Source: JAHFOW01 sp046350595
GTDB lineage: Bacteria; Planctomycetota; Brocadiia; Brocadiales; Brocadiaceae
NCBI GenBank assembly: GCA_046350595.1
Contig: JAXMAC010000002.1
Coordinates: 1-64,000, forward strand
Direction: 5' to 3'
Length of the DNA stretch: 64,000 nucleotides
Position numbers and translations under genes: made by a program. Numbering within the stretch: the first letter of the stretch is position 1; each line of letters begins with the position of its first letter. Below the pieces are notes generated by a model. It did not search any database and was not told the DNA's origin. It saw only the letters and a list, made by a program, of their open reading frames with translations. This document shows positions 8,599 to 16,919 of this stretch, one piece after another.

Positions 8599-8898
8599 AT
8601 GGGACAACCCATAAAAAAATTCAAAGTTCCCGATAGTGTAGCAGGGCTTGTGCGGAATATGCATCCGCATCTTAAGAAGAAAATCAAGGCTTCCTTGCAA
8701 ACGATACTTTCTGATCCATATTCAGGAAAAGCGCTAAAAGATGAACTTTTTGGTTTGAGGAGCTTTCGCGTTAGCCGGTTTAGAATAATATACAGGATTT
8801 GTGATGAGAAGCTCATTGAAATTATTGCAATAGGTCCGCGAGAGAATATTTACGAAGAAACATTAAGGCTGCTCAAGAAAAGGGAAAATATAAATTAA
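8599..8898 (+). CDS. RelE/ParE-family toxin
   Basis: 99 aa. It has the RelE architecture: a helical N-terminal pair (SVAGLVRNMHPHLKKKIKAS), ILSDPYSGKALKDELFGLRS, then the beta sheet FRVSRFRIIYRICDEKLIEI with the conserved Arg residues and IAIGPRENIYEE. Members cleave mRNA at the ribosome or, for ParE types, poison gyrase; the sequence does not decide which. It follows the Phd/YefM antitoxin by 12 bp in the same operon. Of three toxin loci within 6 kb this is the only one with both partners intact. Confidence 0.85.
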   Translation: MGQPIKKFKVPDSVAGLVRNMHPHLKKKIKASLQTILSDPYSGKALKDELFGLRSFRVSRFRIIYRICDEKLIEIIAIGPRENIYEETLRLLKKRENIN

Positions 8899-9310
8899 AA
8901 GACATAATCTGAAATTTCCTCGCTCCCCTGCTTGCTGTTGGCCTTGCGGCTGTGCGTCCCTGTGTGATTACTTCGCCACTGCGTTTCTCGCAATGACATT
9001 AAGTTAATGATTATTTGATCAAAACAACCCCATTTGTCCCCTTTTTCGTTCGACTGGGCGCTCACGACGAAGTCGAAGGGGGACTTTTACGGCGGGTAGT
9101 TTAACTTAATGTCATTTTTTCGGGGGATTTGGTTGCGGCGTAGCTGTATCATGTGGTCAGGTCTCATAGGCGGATAAATTGTGTTGAGTAAAGCGAAATC
9201 CAACAATTTCGCAAATGTCACAAATAATTCGTATCGGATTTTTGACAGGGCAATCGTTCATGCAGAGGCGCAATGGAAATTACTACAAACTTAAACAGTG
9301 TATTTTGATT
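8899..9310. other. Repeat-derived spacer before rlmN
   Basis: No gene. It contains fragments of the window's repeats: GGTTGCGGCGTAGCTG at about 9133-9148 (the end motif of the REP doublets), a decayed GTTGGG-family piece at 9180-9208, and the linked cgttcatgcagaggcgcaa module at 9253-9271. A short inverted sequence around CGACGAAGTCGAAGGGGG (9064-9081) is also present. Confidence 0.5.
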
Positions 9311-10423
9311 ATGCAAAAAACAGAGACTTTATCTATTACCAATATGACCTTGACTGAGTTAGAAGCTCTCTGCGTGTCAATGGGCGAGCCGGCCTACAGG
9401 GCAAAACAGATGCTTTCCTGGATTTATGAGAAACGGGCAACATCGTTTGACCAGATGTCCAATCTATCGAAAGATTTTCGCAGGCAACTTGCAGAAAAAT
9501 ACCACCTCTTTCAGACCCATGTCGGCTCCATTACAGAAACTGCGGATGGAACGGAAAAATTTCTCATGCATCTATTCGATGAGAACGTCATTGAGTCTGT
9601 CTTATTGCGCGAAGGAAAAAGGATTACGGTATGCGTCTCGACACAGGTAGGCTGTGCAATGGGCTGCAGGTTCTGTGCAAGCGGTCTCCTGGGTTTACAG
9701 AGAAACCTTACGACGGGTGAGATTGTCGAACAGGTACTCCAGGTAAGGAATCATCTCCCGATAGATGAGCGCCTGACGAATATTGTATTTATGGGTATTG
9801 GCGAGCCGCTTGCTAATTACGACAATGTTGTTAAGGCTGTCAGGATTTTAAATGCCGAATGGGGTTTGGGAATTGGGATACGAAATATCACCATTTCAAC
9901 CGTTGGCATTATCGACGGTATCCGCCGGTTAGCGCAGGAGGGACTCCAGGTAAACCTCGCAATATCCCTCCATGCGCCTGATGATATTATCCGCACAAAG
10001 ATAGTGCCATCGAACAGAAAAACCGGTATCAGCGCTATCATTGCTGCGGCTCAGGAGTATTTCAAGGCCACCCATCGGGATATTAGCTTCGAGTACGTCC
10101 TGATTGACGGCGTCAATGCATCAAAGCGCGATGCCGAGACATTGGCCCTTCTACTCAATGACATTCAGTGCAACATCAATATCCTTCCCGTAAACCCTGT
10201 TGAAGAATTTAACTGGAAAACGCCTTCGGAGGAAACAATCGCTATGTTCTGTAATACCCTGGAAAGACACGGCCTTACTGTTACCTGCCGAAAGAGGAAG
10301 GGAGACGATATCCACGCCGCCTGCGGCCAGCTCCGCCTCCAAAGACATAAAAATAACCTCCATGAGGAAAATACGGTAAGTGGGGAGCTGTCTCCGGCTG
10401 TGACTGATAAAACCCACCAATAA
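9311..10423 (+). CDS. rlmN: 23S rRNA (adenine2503-C2)-methyltransferase, radical SAM
   Basis: Methylates A2503 of 23S rRNA and A37 of some tRNAs, using radical SAM chemistry with a methyl-cysteine intermediate. With the start at 9311 (370 aa, normal length) the CxxxCxxC iron-sulfur motif is C115, C119, C122 (CAMGCRFC), followed by LGLQRNLTTGEI. GIGEPLANYDNV and RNITISTVGI match the SAM-binding strands, and Cys338 (HAACGQL) is the C-terminal cysteine needed to resolve the intermediate. An upstream in-frame extension to 9215 is read through repeat DNA and is unlikely to be protein; family N-termini resemble LTLTELEALCVSMGEP. The gene stands alone between repeat-rich flanks. Confidence 0.93.
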   Translation: MQKTETLSITNMTLTELEALCVSMGEPAYRAKQMLSWIYEKRATSFDQMSNLSKDFRRQLAEKYHLFQTHVGSITETADGTEKFLMHLFDENVIESVLLREGKRITVCVSTQVGCAMGCRFCASGLLGLQRNLTTGEIVEQVLQVRNHLPIDERLTNIVFMGIGEPLANYDNVVKAVRILNAEWGLGIGIRNITISTVGIIDGIRRLAQEGLQVNLAISLHAPDDIIRTKIVPSNRKTGISAIIAAAQEYFKATHRDISFEYVLIDGVNASKRDAETLALLLNDIQCNINILPVNPVEEFNWKTPSEETIAMFCNTLERHGLTVTCRKRKGDDIHAACGQLRLQRHKNNLHEENTVSGELSPAVTDKTHQ

Positions 10424-10760
10424 TCCAAAACCGGTCGTTGACGTGTGTTGACTTCAGCAAAAAGTGTTGTAACAGTTCAGTACATCTCAGGGAATGATGG
10501 GATCGCAGAAGGTGTGATAATTACTGAATAACTTTTGTGGATCAGATTAAAAGTTGGACTGGTGTGTTCGTGATGAAGCGGGGCAGGGCGGGCATTGCCC
10601 GTTATAACCAATCCTTCAGCTCCAAAGGAGCAGAGACACCTGAATATTTAACTTAGATTTCATACACGTAATCCCCCAATTGCTCAATTATTGGTAAGCG
10701 GTGTCTATCCGACATGGAGAGTAACCTTGTGCACATAAGTGGCCTTTTCTCTCATACGGC
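10424..10760. other. Spacer without recognisable gene
   Basis: I see no gene here. Base composition shifts towards GC near 10560-10620 and again at the right end, where the attC-like site and the GC-rich gene begin. Confidence 0.5.
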
Positions 10761-10811
10761 ATCTAACGCTGGAAATAACCCGCGGCCGCCGGGTTTATTT
10801 CCTTGTTAGGC
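10761..10811 (-). other. Integron attC-like recombination site
   Basis: Read on the minus strand, it opens with GCCTAAC (fits RYYYAAC, 10805-10811) and ends with GTTAGAT (fits GTTRRRY, 10761-10767). The two boxes are complementary. Between them GGAAATAAACCCG pairs with CGGGTTATTTCC, with one extra A in the left arm, like the extrahelical base of attC hairpins. It lies 9 bp after the stop of the GC-rich gene in the orientation expected for a gene cassette. At 51 bp it is at the short end for attC, and a simple terminator hairpin is the alternative. Confidence 0.5.
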
Positions 10812-10819
10812 ACCGCCAC

Positions 10820-11467
10820 CTAGAACGGCACATCTTCGTCCTCGTTGGTAACTGCCTCTTCCTCAGGCGGAGCGCCGGCACTAATCTGGCTCAGCTTGGT
10901 TGTGAGGTCACTGGAAAGCTTCGCGAGGCCCTCAGCATTCGGCAGGTACTTGAGAATACGGTGGTGCCGCATGTCGAAGGGCACATCATCGAGGCTCTGG
11001 GCGATCGGGATTACATGCTTCCCCAGAGTGTGCGCGATTCCAGTCTCGTACATGACGTTCGGGTTCTTTCCAGTAAAATCGACGACGACCACCTGCGCCC
11101 TGTAAATGAGACTGAAGATATCCTGGACGATGGTGGTGTCTTCCCAAATGTCGTCAGCACGAAGGCACCGGAGCCGGCACTTGGCCGTCGCAGCCTTGAT
11201 ACTCGTGTAGACTGCGTCGAATTCCATAGCGAACGGCATCATTACGGCGACGAGGTCAAGTTCGACGTATCCCTCTGGCACGTAAAACACGTAGGGGGAG
11301 AAGGTTATTCGCCGCTCAGCAGGTTTCGCTGAGACGTAGGTAGAGTCGCCGGGGAAGTGCTGGTCAAGATACGCCTCAATGATCGGCAGCGTCCGCGGGT
11401 CACGCTCGACGATTTGCCTTAGCACCGTCAGAACGTTGCCCGCGTAATCCTCGTCGCCCCAGGACAA
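10820..11467 (-). CDS. TIR/deoxyribosyltransferase-like protein in cassette-like setting
   Basis: A 215-aa protein whose central domain (about residues 70-170) reads VMMPFAMEFDAVYTSI, CLRADDIWEDTTIVQDIFSL, VVVDFTGKNPNVMYETGIAH and HVIPIAQ. This pattern (MPF, D, DxTGxNPNVxYExGIA) is shared by nucleoside 2-deoxyribosyltransferase-like and TIR-like domains, where the NPNV-YE Glu is often catalytic. NAD or nucleotide glycosidase activity, possibly defensive, is inference. The start used is TTG at 11465-11467; the frame is open about 90 bp further upstream but has no ATG, so the N-terminus may be incomplete. GC content is clearly higher than in all neighbours, and an attC-like site follows the stop: signs of horizontal transfer. 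Confidence 0.65.
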   Translation of the reverse strand: MSWGDEDYAGNVLTVLRQIVERDPRTLPIIEAYLDQHFPGDSTYVSAKPAERRITFSPYVFYVPEGYVELDLVAVMMPFAMEFDAVYTSIKAATAKCRLRCLRADDIWEDTTIVQDIFSLIYRAQVVVVDFTGKNPNVMYETGIAHTLGKHVIPIAQSLDDVPFDMRHHRILKYLPNAEGLAKLSSDLTTKLSQISAGAPPEEEAVTNEDEDVPF

Positions 11468-12007
11468 ACTTCGGAGCAGTTGAGGACACGGCTGATTACT
11501 GAAGATGCACCGGTCAGAGACCGCCTCTCCCAGCTGTCCGCATCGAAGCCGTCAACTACTCGCGCCTGCAGTTCAATGAGGCGATTGCCGAGTACGGGGT
11601 CGAAGGATATCCTCCGCGCCTACTGACATTAGATTTGATCCGCACAATATGCGGAATACAGACGGCTGCATATAACATGCCTTGATATAGCAATTAATAT
11701 GTTGATAAGTGCTGAATAAATAATCATACTTTTCGTGACCATCTTTGCTTTTTATCATGTCATCTTATACGGATCAGATAAAGTCCTTTTGTTCTGTTTT
11801 GCAATATTAAGCTTTAAATGCAGAGACGATATGAATTGTTTGTTCTTTTAACTAGAGAACAAGCAATACAAAAAGAAGAGGAAGAATGTGTTTTTTGTAA
11901 GTTTTACAATGATAAACTTTAACTCGAACGAGTCGGTAAAACAGTGGCAAGGCGCGCCTTTATTACCAATTAAAATATTTTTATTAAAGTAAATATAAAA
12001 ATATTAT
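11468..12007. other. Spacer with cassette remainder and palindromic repeat
   Basis: 11468-11640 keeps the high GC of the neighbouring gene and may be the front of the transferred segment; no complete gene is seen. From about 11700 the DNA becomes AT-rich. A 34-codon frame at 11819 has no recognisable features. GTGGCAAGGCGCGCCTT at about 11944-11960 belongs to the GGCGCGCC repeat family, preceded by CTCGAACGAGTCGG at about 11922-11935. Confidence 0.5.
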
Positions 12008-12238
12008 TTATGAGCGCCTAACTATGCGGAAATCTTTATACAGTTTCAGGCAGCCATGGGGATTTCTGTTAATAAATTCCAATTTGGCATCAACACAACG
12101 GATAAATTCGCCGCCTAAACCAGAAGATTGTTCGTTATAAAACTTGAATGTCTCAAATAAATCCAATTCCGCTTGAGGCTTGATGAGAATTTCAAGGTTT
12201 ATTTCTTCTTCAATATCCCGGACTTTACCTCTTTCCAT
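12008..12238 (-). pseudogene. ParE/RelE-type toxin, 3'-truncated
   Basis: From about 12196 downward the frame reads LEILIKPQAELDLFETFKFY, GLGGEFIRCVDAKLEFINRN and KLYKDFRIVRRS, the first two thirds of a ParE-like toxin. The family then continues with an R-x-F-P-Y-x-I-x-Y strand, which is missing: a stop follows RRS directly. The AT-rich DNA and GGCGCGCC repeat downstream mark the breakpoint. The ATG at 12238 is out of keeping with the family start, and the natural start position (before LEILIKP) is now CTT. The gene is probably dead. Confidence 0.65.
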
Positions 12239-12290
12239 GCAGAGCCTTGTTCCAAATTCGCTTCACGCTCTTAAGGCGTTCGTCCAATAT
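12199..12290 (-). pseudogene. Antitoxin remnant of addiction-module type, frameshifted
   Basis: Upstream of the ParE-like toxin the minus strand encodes ILDERLK, then, after a one-base frame change, EREANLEQGSAWKEVKSGIL ending in KKK and TAA at 12199-12201. Together this is the C-terminal end of the short 'addiction module' antitoxins (LDxRLxxxxxxPxxGxxWxEVK). The N-terminal helices are absent. Antitoxin end and toxin beginning meet as in an intact operon, so the whole locus decayed in place. Confidence 0.5.
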
Positions 12291-12330
12291 TTTTTTATAA
12301 GAGAAGTGATCTCACAAAGCCACAAAAAAA

Positions 12331-12468
12331 ATGCTGACTGAAAATGAAATTGGGGAAATTATGGGTGATATAGCCGTTGCAATGCATAGAGAACTTGAAC
12401 CGGGTTTACTTGAAAGTGTTTATATGAAGAATGGAATGTCGGGAATAATGAATGGAGACATACTATAA
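12331..12468 (+). pseudogene. GxxExxY-family protein, N-terminal fragment
   Basis: 45 codons reading MLTENEIGEIMGDIAVAMHR, ELEPGLLESVY, then unrelated residues to TAA. The first 33 residues match the start of the small PD-(D/E)XK-like proteins named for their GxxExxY motif (here GLLESVY). The nuclease-like core that should follow is gone. It is a clear relic; these proteins are common in planctomycete genomes and of unknown role. Confidence 0.7.
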
Positions 12469-12555
12469 ATCTTTGTATTTTAGTGGCTTTGTGTGGGAAA
12501 ATAGAAAACTTACTTTTGTGACTCGTTCGGGTTAGTATCTTACTAAAAATATTTT

Positions 12556-12582
12556 GTAGTGGCAAGGCGCGCCTTGCCACAA
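12556..12582. repeat. GGCGCGCC-centred palindrome
   Basis: GTGGCAAGGCGCGCCTTGCCAC is a perfect palindrome around GGCGCGCC. Related copies are at about 11944-11960 (half) and 30596-30640 (GTGGAAAGGCGCGCCTTGCC plus a second TTGCCACTAC). In the two copies near 12 kb it lies next to a CTCGTTCG/CGAACGAG motif, so it is part of a larger repeat. Confidence 0.65.
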
Positions 12583-12671
12583 CGGTCTTTTCCGACTCGT
12601 TCGTGTTAGGTTTAACGAATGTGAAATCCAACAGTTAAAAAATATGTTGGGTTTCGTTTACTCAACCCAAC

Positions 12672-12833
12672 CTACCATACTATGTCAATGCCCTTCAGTT
12701 TTAACCAGCCAAAGACAAAGATAAGGCATCCAGAAAGCACTTTTATCAACAACCGAGCAGTTCCTGCCATATTGATCATGTGCACCTTCCCGAGTTCCTC
12801 CGTACTGCTAGCAGTCCTTTTTCTTTTCTTCAT
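12672..12833 (-). CDS. Small membrane protein, 53 aa, unknown
   Basis: ATG at 12831-12833 is preceded by TAGGAGAAAACA, a textbook ribosome binding site, which is the main support. The product has a basic N-terminus (MKKRKRTASSTEELGKV) and one hydrophobic segment (LLIKVLSGCLIFVFGWL, about residues 28-44), so a single-span inner-membrane microprotein is likely. The stop lies inside a GTTGGG-family repeat, so the natural C-terminus may have been replaced. No family recognised. Confidence 0.45.
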   Translation of the reverse strand: MKKRKRTASSTEELGKVHMINMAGTARLLIKVLSGCLIFVFGWLKLKGIDIVW

Positions 12834-13390
12834 TGTTTTCTCCTAGCGGTGTCTAACAATAATTATACAGTCTGTATAAACCGGACTACAAGTCATCGAC
12901 TGGACTACAGACACCGTAACATCCTTTATTCAAGACGTTGGTATAGGTTATTGTTGTACTAACGACTTTGTTTACAAGGGGTTCCTGCGTGGAAGAATAT
13001 GAACTGCTTAGCTCAATAACCATAGGTCTGTTCCGTTTTATAACGTCAAGCTTTTTTTGTAAGTTTTTCAACACACCACTCAATCACCTCTTGATAGAGG
13101 GTTTTTTTGTAAGTTTTTCAACACACCACTCAATCACCTCTTGATAGAGGGGACTTGGTTGCGGCTTCGCTGCACCATGATTTTAATTGTATAATACGCA
13201 TAATTTGATTTAATTGAATAACCGGTTATTTAAGCGGTTTTGAGACGGCGTTGTCGAGAACAAACGTATCTCTTGTCCTGTATTTTTTGCTACTTTTGAT
13301 TTAGTTAACGGAACGTTGACCTGTCAATTTCTTCTAACGTGGTAAAAATGTAAACACCTTCTGCCTTTATATGAATAAAATATTACAACC
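12834..13390. other. Spacer with 50-bp tandem repeat
   Basis: No gene supported. The notable content is the tandem duplication at 13052-13150. A REP-end motif (GGTTGCGGCTTCGCTGCAC) is at about 13156-13174. Confidence 0.5.
13052..13150. repeat. Two tandem copies of a 50-bp unit
   Basis: The unit starts TTTTTTTGTAAGTTTTTCAA and ends CACCTCTTGATAGAGG. Copies at 13052-13100 and 13102-13150 are identical by eye. The TTTGTAAGTTTTTCA part also occurs at the T-rich end of the REP doublets (44268-44290, and in reverse at 48495-48517), so the unit is probably a duplicated end of that element. Confidence 0.8.
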
Positions 13391-15952
13391 GTGAAAACAA
13401 CAAACTTTCCAGCTAAAGATTTTATAATGCCCAACGCTGTATCCTCTATCAGAGACGCTATTGAAAAGGCCAGTGGGAATGAGGTGTTTATGATAGGCAG
13501 GCTTGATGAGGAACTCAAGGTAGTTGATATAGATGTGTATGCCAGGGGGAACAAACATGCCGTACCTGCCATTATTAAAGAGGCAAAATGTGGAGAAGTA
13601 ATTATTCATAACCACCCTGACGGCGTCCTGTATCCATCTGAAGCGGATATTGATATTGCAGCAACCATGGGTTCGCTGGGTGTCGGATTCTATATCATAG
13701 ACAATGGTGCAGAACATATATATCCCGTGGTGAAAGTCCAGAAACAGAGGGAATACGAAGAACTTGATTTCAAGGAAATCTCTCAACAATTTCTCCCCGG
13801 TGGAAATTTTTCAAAACACCTGTCCTCATACGAGCATCGCAAACAGCAGGTCGAGATGTTGCAATCCGTGGTTGACGCCTTTAACCATGACAAAATCGCT
13901 ATAATCGAGGCGGGGACGGGCACGGGGAAATCCCTTGCATATCTGCTTCCTGCCGTGTTTTGGAGTTTGAAAAATCAGGAACGGGTAGTAATATCCACCC
14001 ACACGATAAATCTCCAGGAACAGTTGATTGAAAAGGACATTCCCCTTATCATGAAGTGTTGCGGTCTTAATTTTAAAAGTGTTCTGGTAAAGGGAAGAAA
14101 TAACTATGTCTGTTTGAGAAAGGTCTCTCATTTACGCACCGAAGGCAACGCCCTGATTGATGAAAAAGATCGAAGGCAGTTGAACGACCTGATCGAGTGG
14201 GCGGTAAAGACGCCCGATGGGAGCAAGGCAGACCTCAATTTTATTCCCCGGGATGACGTCTGGGAGGCCATACAATCAGAGGCAGATCAATGTACCCGGT
14301 TAAAGTGCCGGTTTTATCATGAGTGTTTTTTTTATATTGCGCGGAGGAATGCGGCCAGCGCCGATGTGCTGGTAATAAATCATTACCTCCTCATGGCCGA
14401 CTTGGTCGTACGTGAGGAAACAAAAGGTTATGATACCGTCGCAATCCTGCCACCATTTAAGAGGATCATTATTGACGAGGCGCATCATCTGGAAGACGTG
14501 GCAACGTCAAACCTGAGCAATATGGTCTCACGACTCAGGATAACAAAGCTCCTGGGCAGATTAGTCAACCTCAAGGATTCCAAAAAAGGACTTTTGCAGT
14601 ACCTTAAAAACAAACTCAATGAAGTAACTTCCGTGCATGACACATCTCTTGCAACAATACTTATAGAAAATATTAATACTGAAATCCTGGATGCACGACA
14701 ACGTCTCCATGACGCCGTACAGGAGATTTTTGAGGTTATTTTACATACCTTGACTAACCATCTGACTCAACAAAACGTTTCAAATAAAGGCAATAACAAG
14801 GGATTTCAAAAGGAGGAGGAAACAAAACTCCGCATTACTTCACAATTTACCTCCTCAGATGTATGGCAGGGTGTCATTGCAAATAATCTCAATACGCTCA
14901 GTGTAGACATCAACAAATTTTCCTCGCTCCTCAAGAAACTCCTTGACGAGGTGGGGGAACTATCGAAAAAGTCGCAGGATATGCTTTCGTCTATACTGAT
15001 AGATATCGTATCGTGCAGGATGCGCTTAACTATGGTGGCAAATGATATTGCCGCTTTTATAACAGACGATGAGCAGTACTGTAAATGGATAGAGATCAAA
15101 AGGTATAAGGATAGTCCTTCGATTCGATTTTATACAGCGCCACTCTCCATTTCCGAGGGTTTAAAATCTTGTTTATATGATAATTACCATACCATCATAT
15201 TGACGTCGGCTACACTGGCAATAAACAAAAACTTTACCTTTTTGAAAAAAAGCGTAGGCCTGAACCTTTTAGCCAAAGACCGTCTCTCTGAATTAATATT
15301 AGGTTCCCCTTTTGACTATAACAGACAGGCAATTATTGGCATTCCCACGGACATTTCTGAACCCAACGAGCCGGGATATGTATCGGCCATTGAAGAAAGT
15401 ATTTTAGAAACGATAAAAATTTCCGACGGACGCGCATTGATTCTGTTTACATCGTATAGCCTTCTTGATAAGGTCTATCAGAGATTACAGCCAACCGTTG
15501 GCTATACCTGTTTAAAGCAGGGAACGGATAATCGTCACAACCTTCTCGAAACCTTTAAAAAAGACAAGACGTCTGTCCTCTTTGCCACGGACAGCTTCTG
15601 GGAAGGAATTGACGTGAAGGGCGATGCGCTGGAATGTGTCATCCTTACCCGCCTCCCCTTTAAAGTGCCCACGGAACCGATTATTGAGGCACGGACAGAA
15701 GCTATAGAAAGGGCTGGCGGTAATTCTTTTTATGATTATTCCTTACCCATGGCCGTCATCAAATTTAAACAGGGTTTCGGACGCCTTATCCGCAGTCGTG
15801 ATGACCGTGGAGTGGTGATTATTTTTGACAGAAGGGTGGTTACCAAGCCGTACGGACGCATTTTCCTTGAATCTTTGCCCGTAACACGGTGTATTAAAGA
15901 TAAAAAAGAAGTCGTATTTGAAGAGATGAAGAAGTTTTTGCATAATTTGTGA
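13391..15952 (+). CDS. DinG-family ATP-dependent helicase with N-terminal JAB/RadC-like domain
   Basis: 853 aa. Residues about 10-120 form a JAB (JAMM-like) domain with the zinc-site pattern GEVIIHNHPDG...PSEADID, as in RadC proteins. From about 140 on it is an XPD/DinG superfamily-2 helicase: Walker A AGTGTGKSLAY (about 173), iron-sulfur cysteines near 240 (NYVCLRK) and 300-312 (CTRLKCRFYHEC), DEAH box IIDEAHHLEDVA (about 360), and C-terminal ATDSFWEGIDVKG and QGFGRLIRSRDDRG motifs. It should unwind 5' tails, D-loops or R-loops in repair. The start used is GTG 13391; ATG 13427 is possible. It sits alone after a repeat-rich spacer. Confidence 0.88.
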   Translation: MKTTNFPAKDFIMPNAVSSIRDAIEKASGNEVFMIGRLDEELKVVDIDVYARGNKHAVPAIIKEAKCGEVIIHNHPDGVLYPSEADIDIAATMGSLGVGFYIIDNGAEHIYPVVKVQKQREYEELDFKEISQQFLPGGNFSKHLSSYEHRKQQVEMLQSVVDAFNHDKIAIIEAGTGTGKSLAYLLPAVFWSLKNQERVVISTHTINLQEQLIEKDIPLIMKCCGLNFKSVLVKGRNNYVCLRKVSHLRTEGNALIDEKDRRQLNDLIEWAVKTPDGSKADLNFIPRDDVWEAIQSEADQCTRLKCRFYHECFFYIARRNAASADVLVINHYLLMADLVVREETKGYDTVAILPPFKRIIIDEAHHLEDVATSNLSNMVSRLRITKLLGRLVNLKDSKKGLLQYLKNKLNEVTSVHDTSLATILIENINTEILDARQRLHDAVQEIFEVILHTLTNHLTQQNVSNKGNNKGFQKEEETKLRITSQFTSSDVWQGVIANNLNTLSVDINKFSSLLKKLLDEVGELSKKSQDMLSSILIDIVSCRMRLTMVANDIAAFITDDEQYCKWIEIKRYKDSPSIRFYTAPLSISEGLKSCLYDNYHTIILTSATLAINKNFTFLKKSVGLNLLAKDRLSELILGSPFDYNRQAIIGIPTDISEPNEPGYVSAIEESILETIKISDGRALILFTSYSLLDKVYQRLQPTVGYTCLKQGTDNRHNLLETFKKDKTSVLFATDSFWEGIDVKGDALECVILTRLPFKVPTEPIIEARTEAIERAGGNSFYDYSLPMAVIKFKQGFGRLIRSRDDRGVVIIFDRRVVTKPYGRIFLESLPVTRCIKDKKEVVFEEMKKFLHNL

Positions 15953-16025
15953 TAATAATATTTGCATCATAATTCTTTAATCACTAATTGTAATTTTTCT
16001 TAGTTATTTGGACAGGAGTCGCCAA

Positions 16026-16919
16026 ATGAACATTTTTTTAACCGGCAGCACGGGCTTTGTGGGAAAACAGATACTGAAGGTTCTGCTTAATAGGGATCAT
16101 CAGGTTCGTTGTCTCGTTCGTAAAGGTTCCGAATTAAAGATATCACAGTACAAAGATGGCGTTGAGATGGTAGATGGGGACATTGCCAATGCCAGGAGTC
16201 TGGAGGGCAAATTAAAGGGATGCGATGCGGTAATCAACCTCGTTGGTATTATCAGGGAATATCCCATAAAGGGCATTACCTTTAAAAAGATGCATTACGA
16301 AGGCACGGTGAACCTCGCCAACGCAGCCCGTTCGCAGGGAGTCAACCGGTTTATTCAGATGAGCGCTCTTGGCGCGCGTGCACATGGAAAAACCCGTTAC
16401 CATCTAACCAAATTCCACGCAGAGGAGTATATCCGAAGCGCCAGGCTTGATTACACCATTTTTCGTCCTTCGATCATATTTGGTATGGAAGATAAATTTG
16501 TCAATATGTTTGCCAAAATGCTCAGGACTCAACAATTTGTGCCCGTTGTAGGAAACGGGAAATATCAAATGCAGCCGGTATCCGTGGAAAATGTGTCCCT
16601 GGGTTTTGTGAAATCCGTAGAAAAAAGCGATGCCATAGGTAAAATATTTGAAATAGGAGGACCCGAGAAAATATCGTTGAATCAGCTCATTGACATCGTA
16701 GCTGAGGCGTTGTGTGTGCCACCGCACAAGCTTCATATTCCAGCATTCATTATGAACACCATGGCAGAAATGTTTGACTGGTTGCCGTTTTTCCCTGTTA
16801 CGAAAGAACAAATCACCATGTTCATGGAAGGCAATACGTGCGATGAAAGACCGTTCTTTGAATATTTCGATATTCAGCCGGTTGGATTTAAAGAAGGGAT
16901 ATTAAAATATATCCGTTAA
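16026..16919 (+). CDS. NAD-dependent epimerase/dehydratase, NDUFA9-like subgroup
   Basis: 297 aa atypical short-chain dehydrogenase. The N-terminal MNIFLTGSTGFVGKQ is the GxxGxxG NAD(P)-binding loop, DGDIAN and INLVGIIREYP follow, and RFIQMSALGAR with YHLTKFHAEEYI gives an S/Y-x3-K-like arrangement (Y followed by LTK). RPSIIFG and a C-terminal substrate-binding part match the complex I NDUFA9-like group, whose members bind quinone or nucleotide-linked substrates. ATG 16026 is chosen because CAGGAG lies 8 bp before it. The 3' end overlaps the convergent nucleotidyltransferase by 18 bp. Exact substrate unknown. Confidence 0.8.
   Translation: MNIFLTGSTGFVGKQILKVLLNRDHQVRCLVRKGSELKISQYKDGVEMVDGDIANARSLEGKLKGCDAVINLVGIIREYPIKGITFKKMHYEGTVNLANAARSQGVNRFIQMSALGARAHGKTRYHLTKFHAEEYIRSARLDYTIFRPSIIFGMEDKFVNMFAKMLRTQQFVPVVGNGKYQMQPVSVENVSLGFVKSVEKSDAIGKIFEIGGPEKISLNQLIDIVAEALCVPPHKLHIPAFIMNTMAEMFDWLPFFPVTKEQITMFMEGNTCDERPFFEYFDIQPVGFKEGILKYIR

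Noticed and set aside
9215..9310. N-terminal extension of RlmN
   Set aside because: The 32 extra residues come from repeat DNA and do not resemble RlmN N-termini; ATG 9311 gives normal length.
10739..11332. 197-aa open frame on + opposite the GC-rich cassette gene
   Set aside because: It is a shadow of the minus-strand gene: high GC removes stops in all frames, and its sequence has no motif, while the minus frame has the clear MPF...NPNVMYE pattern.
13052..13150. CRISPR array
   Set aside because: Two direct copies only, no spacers between them and no cas gene in the window.
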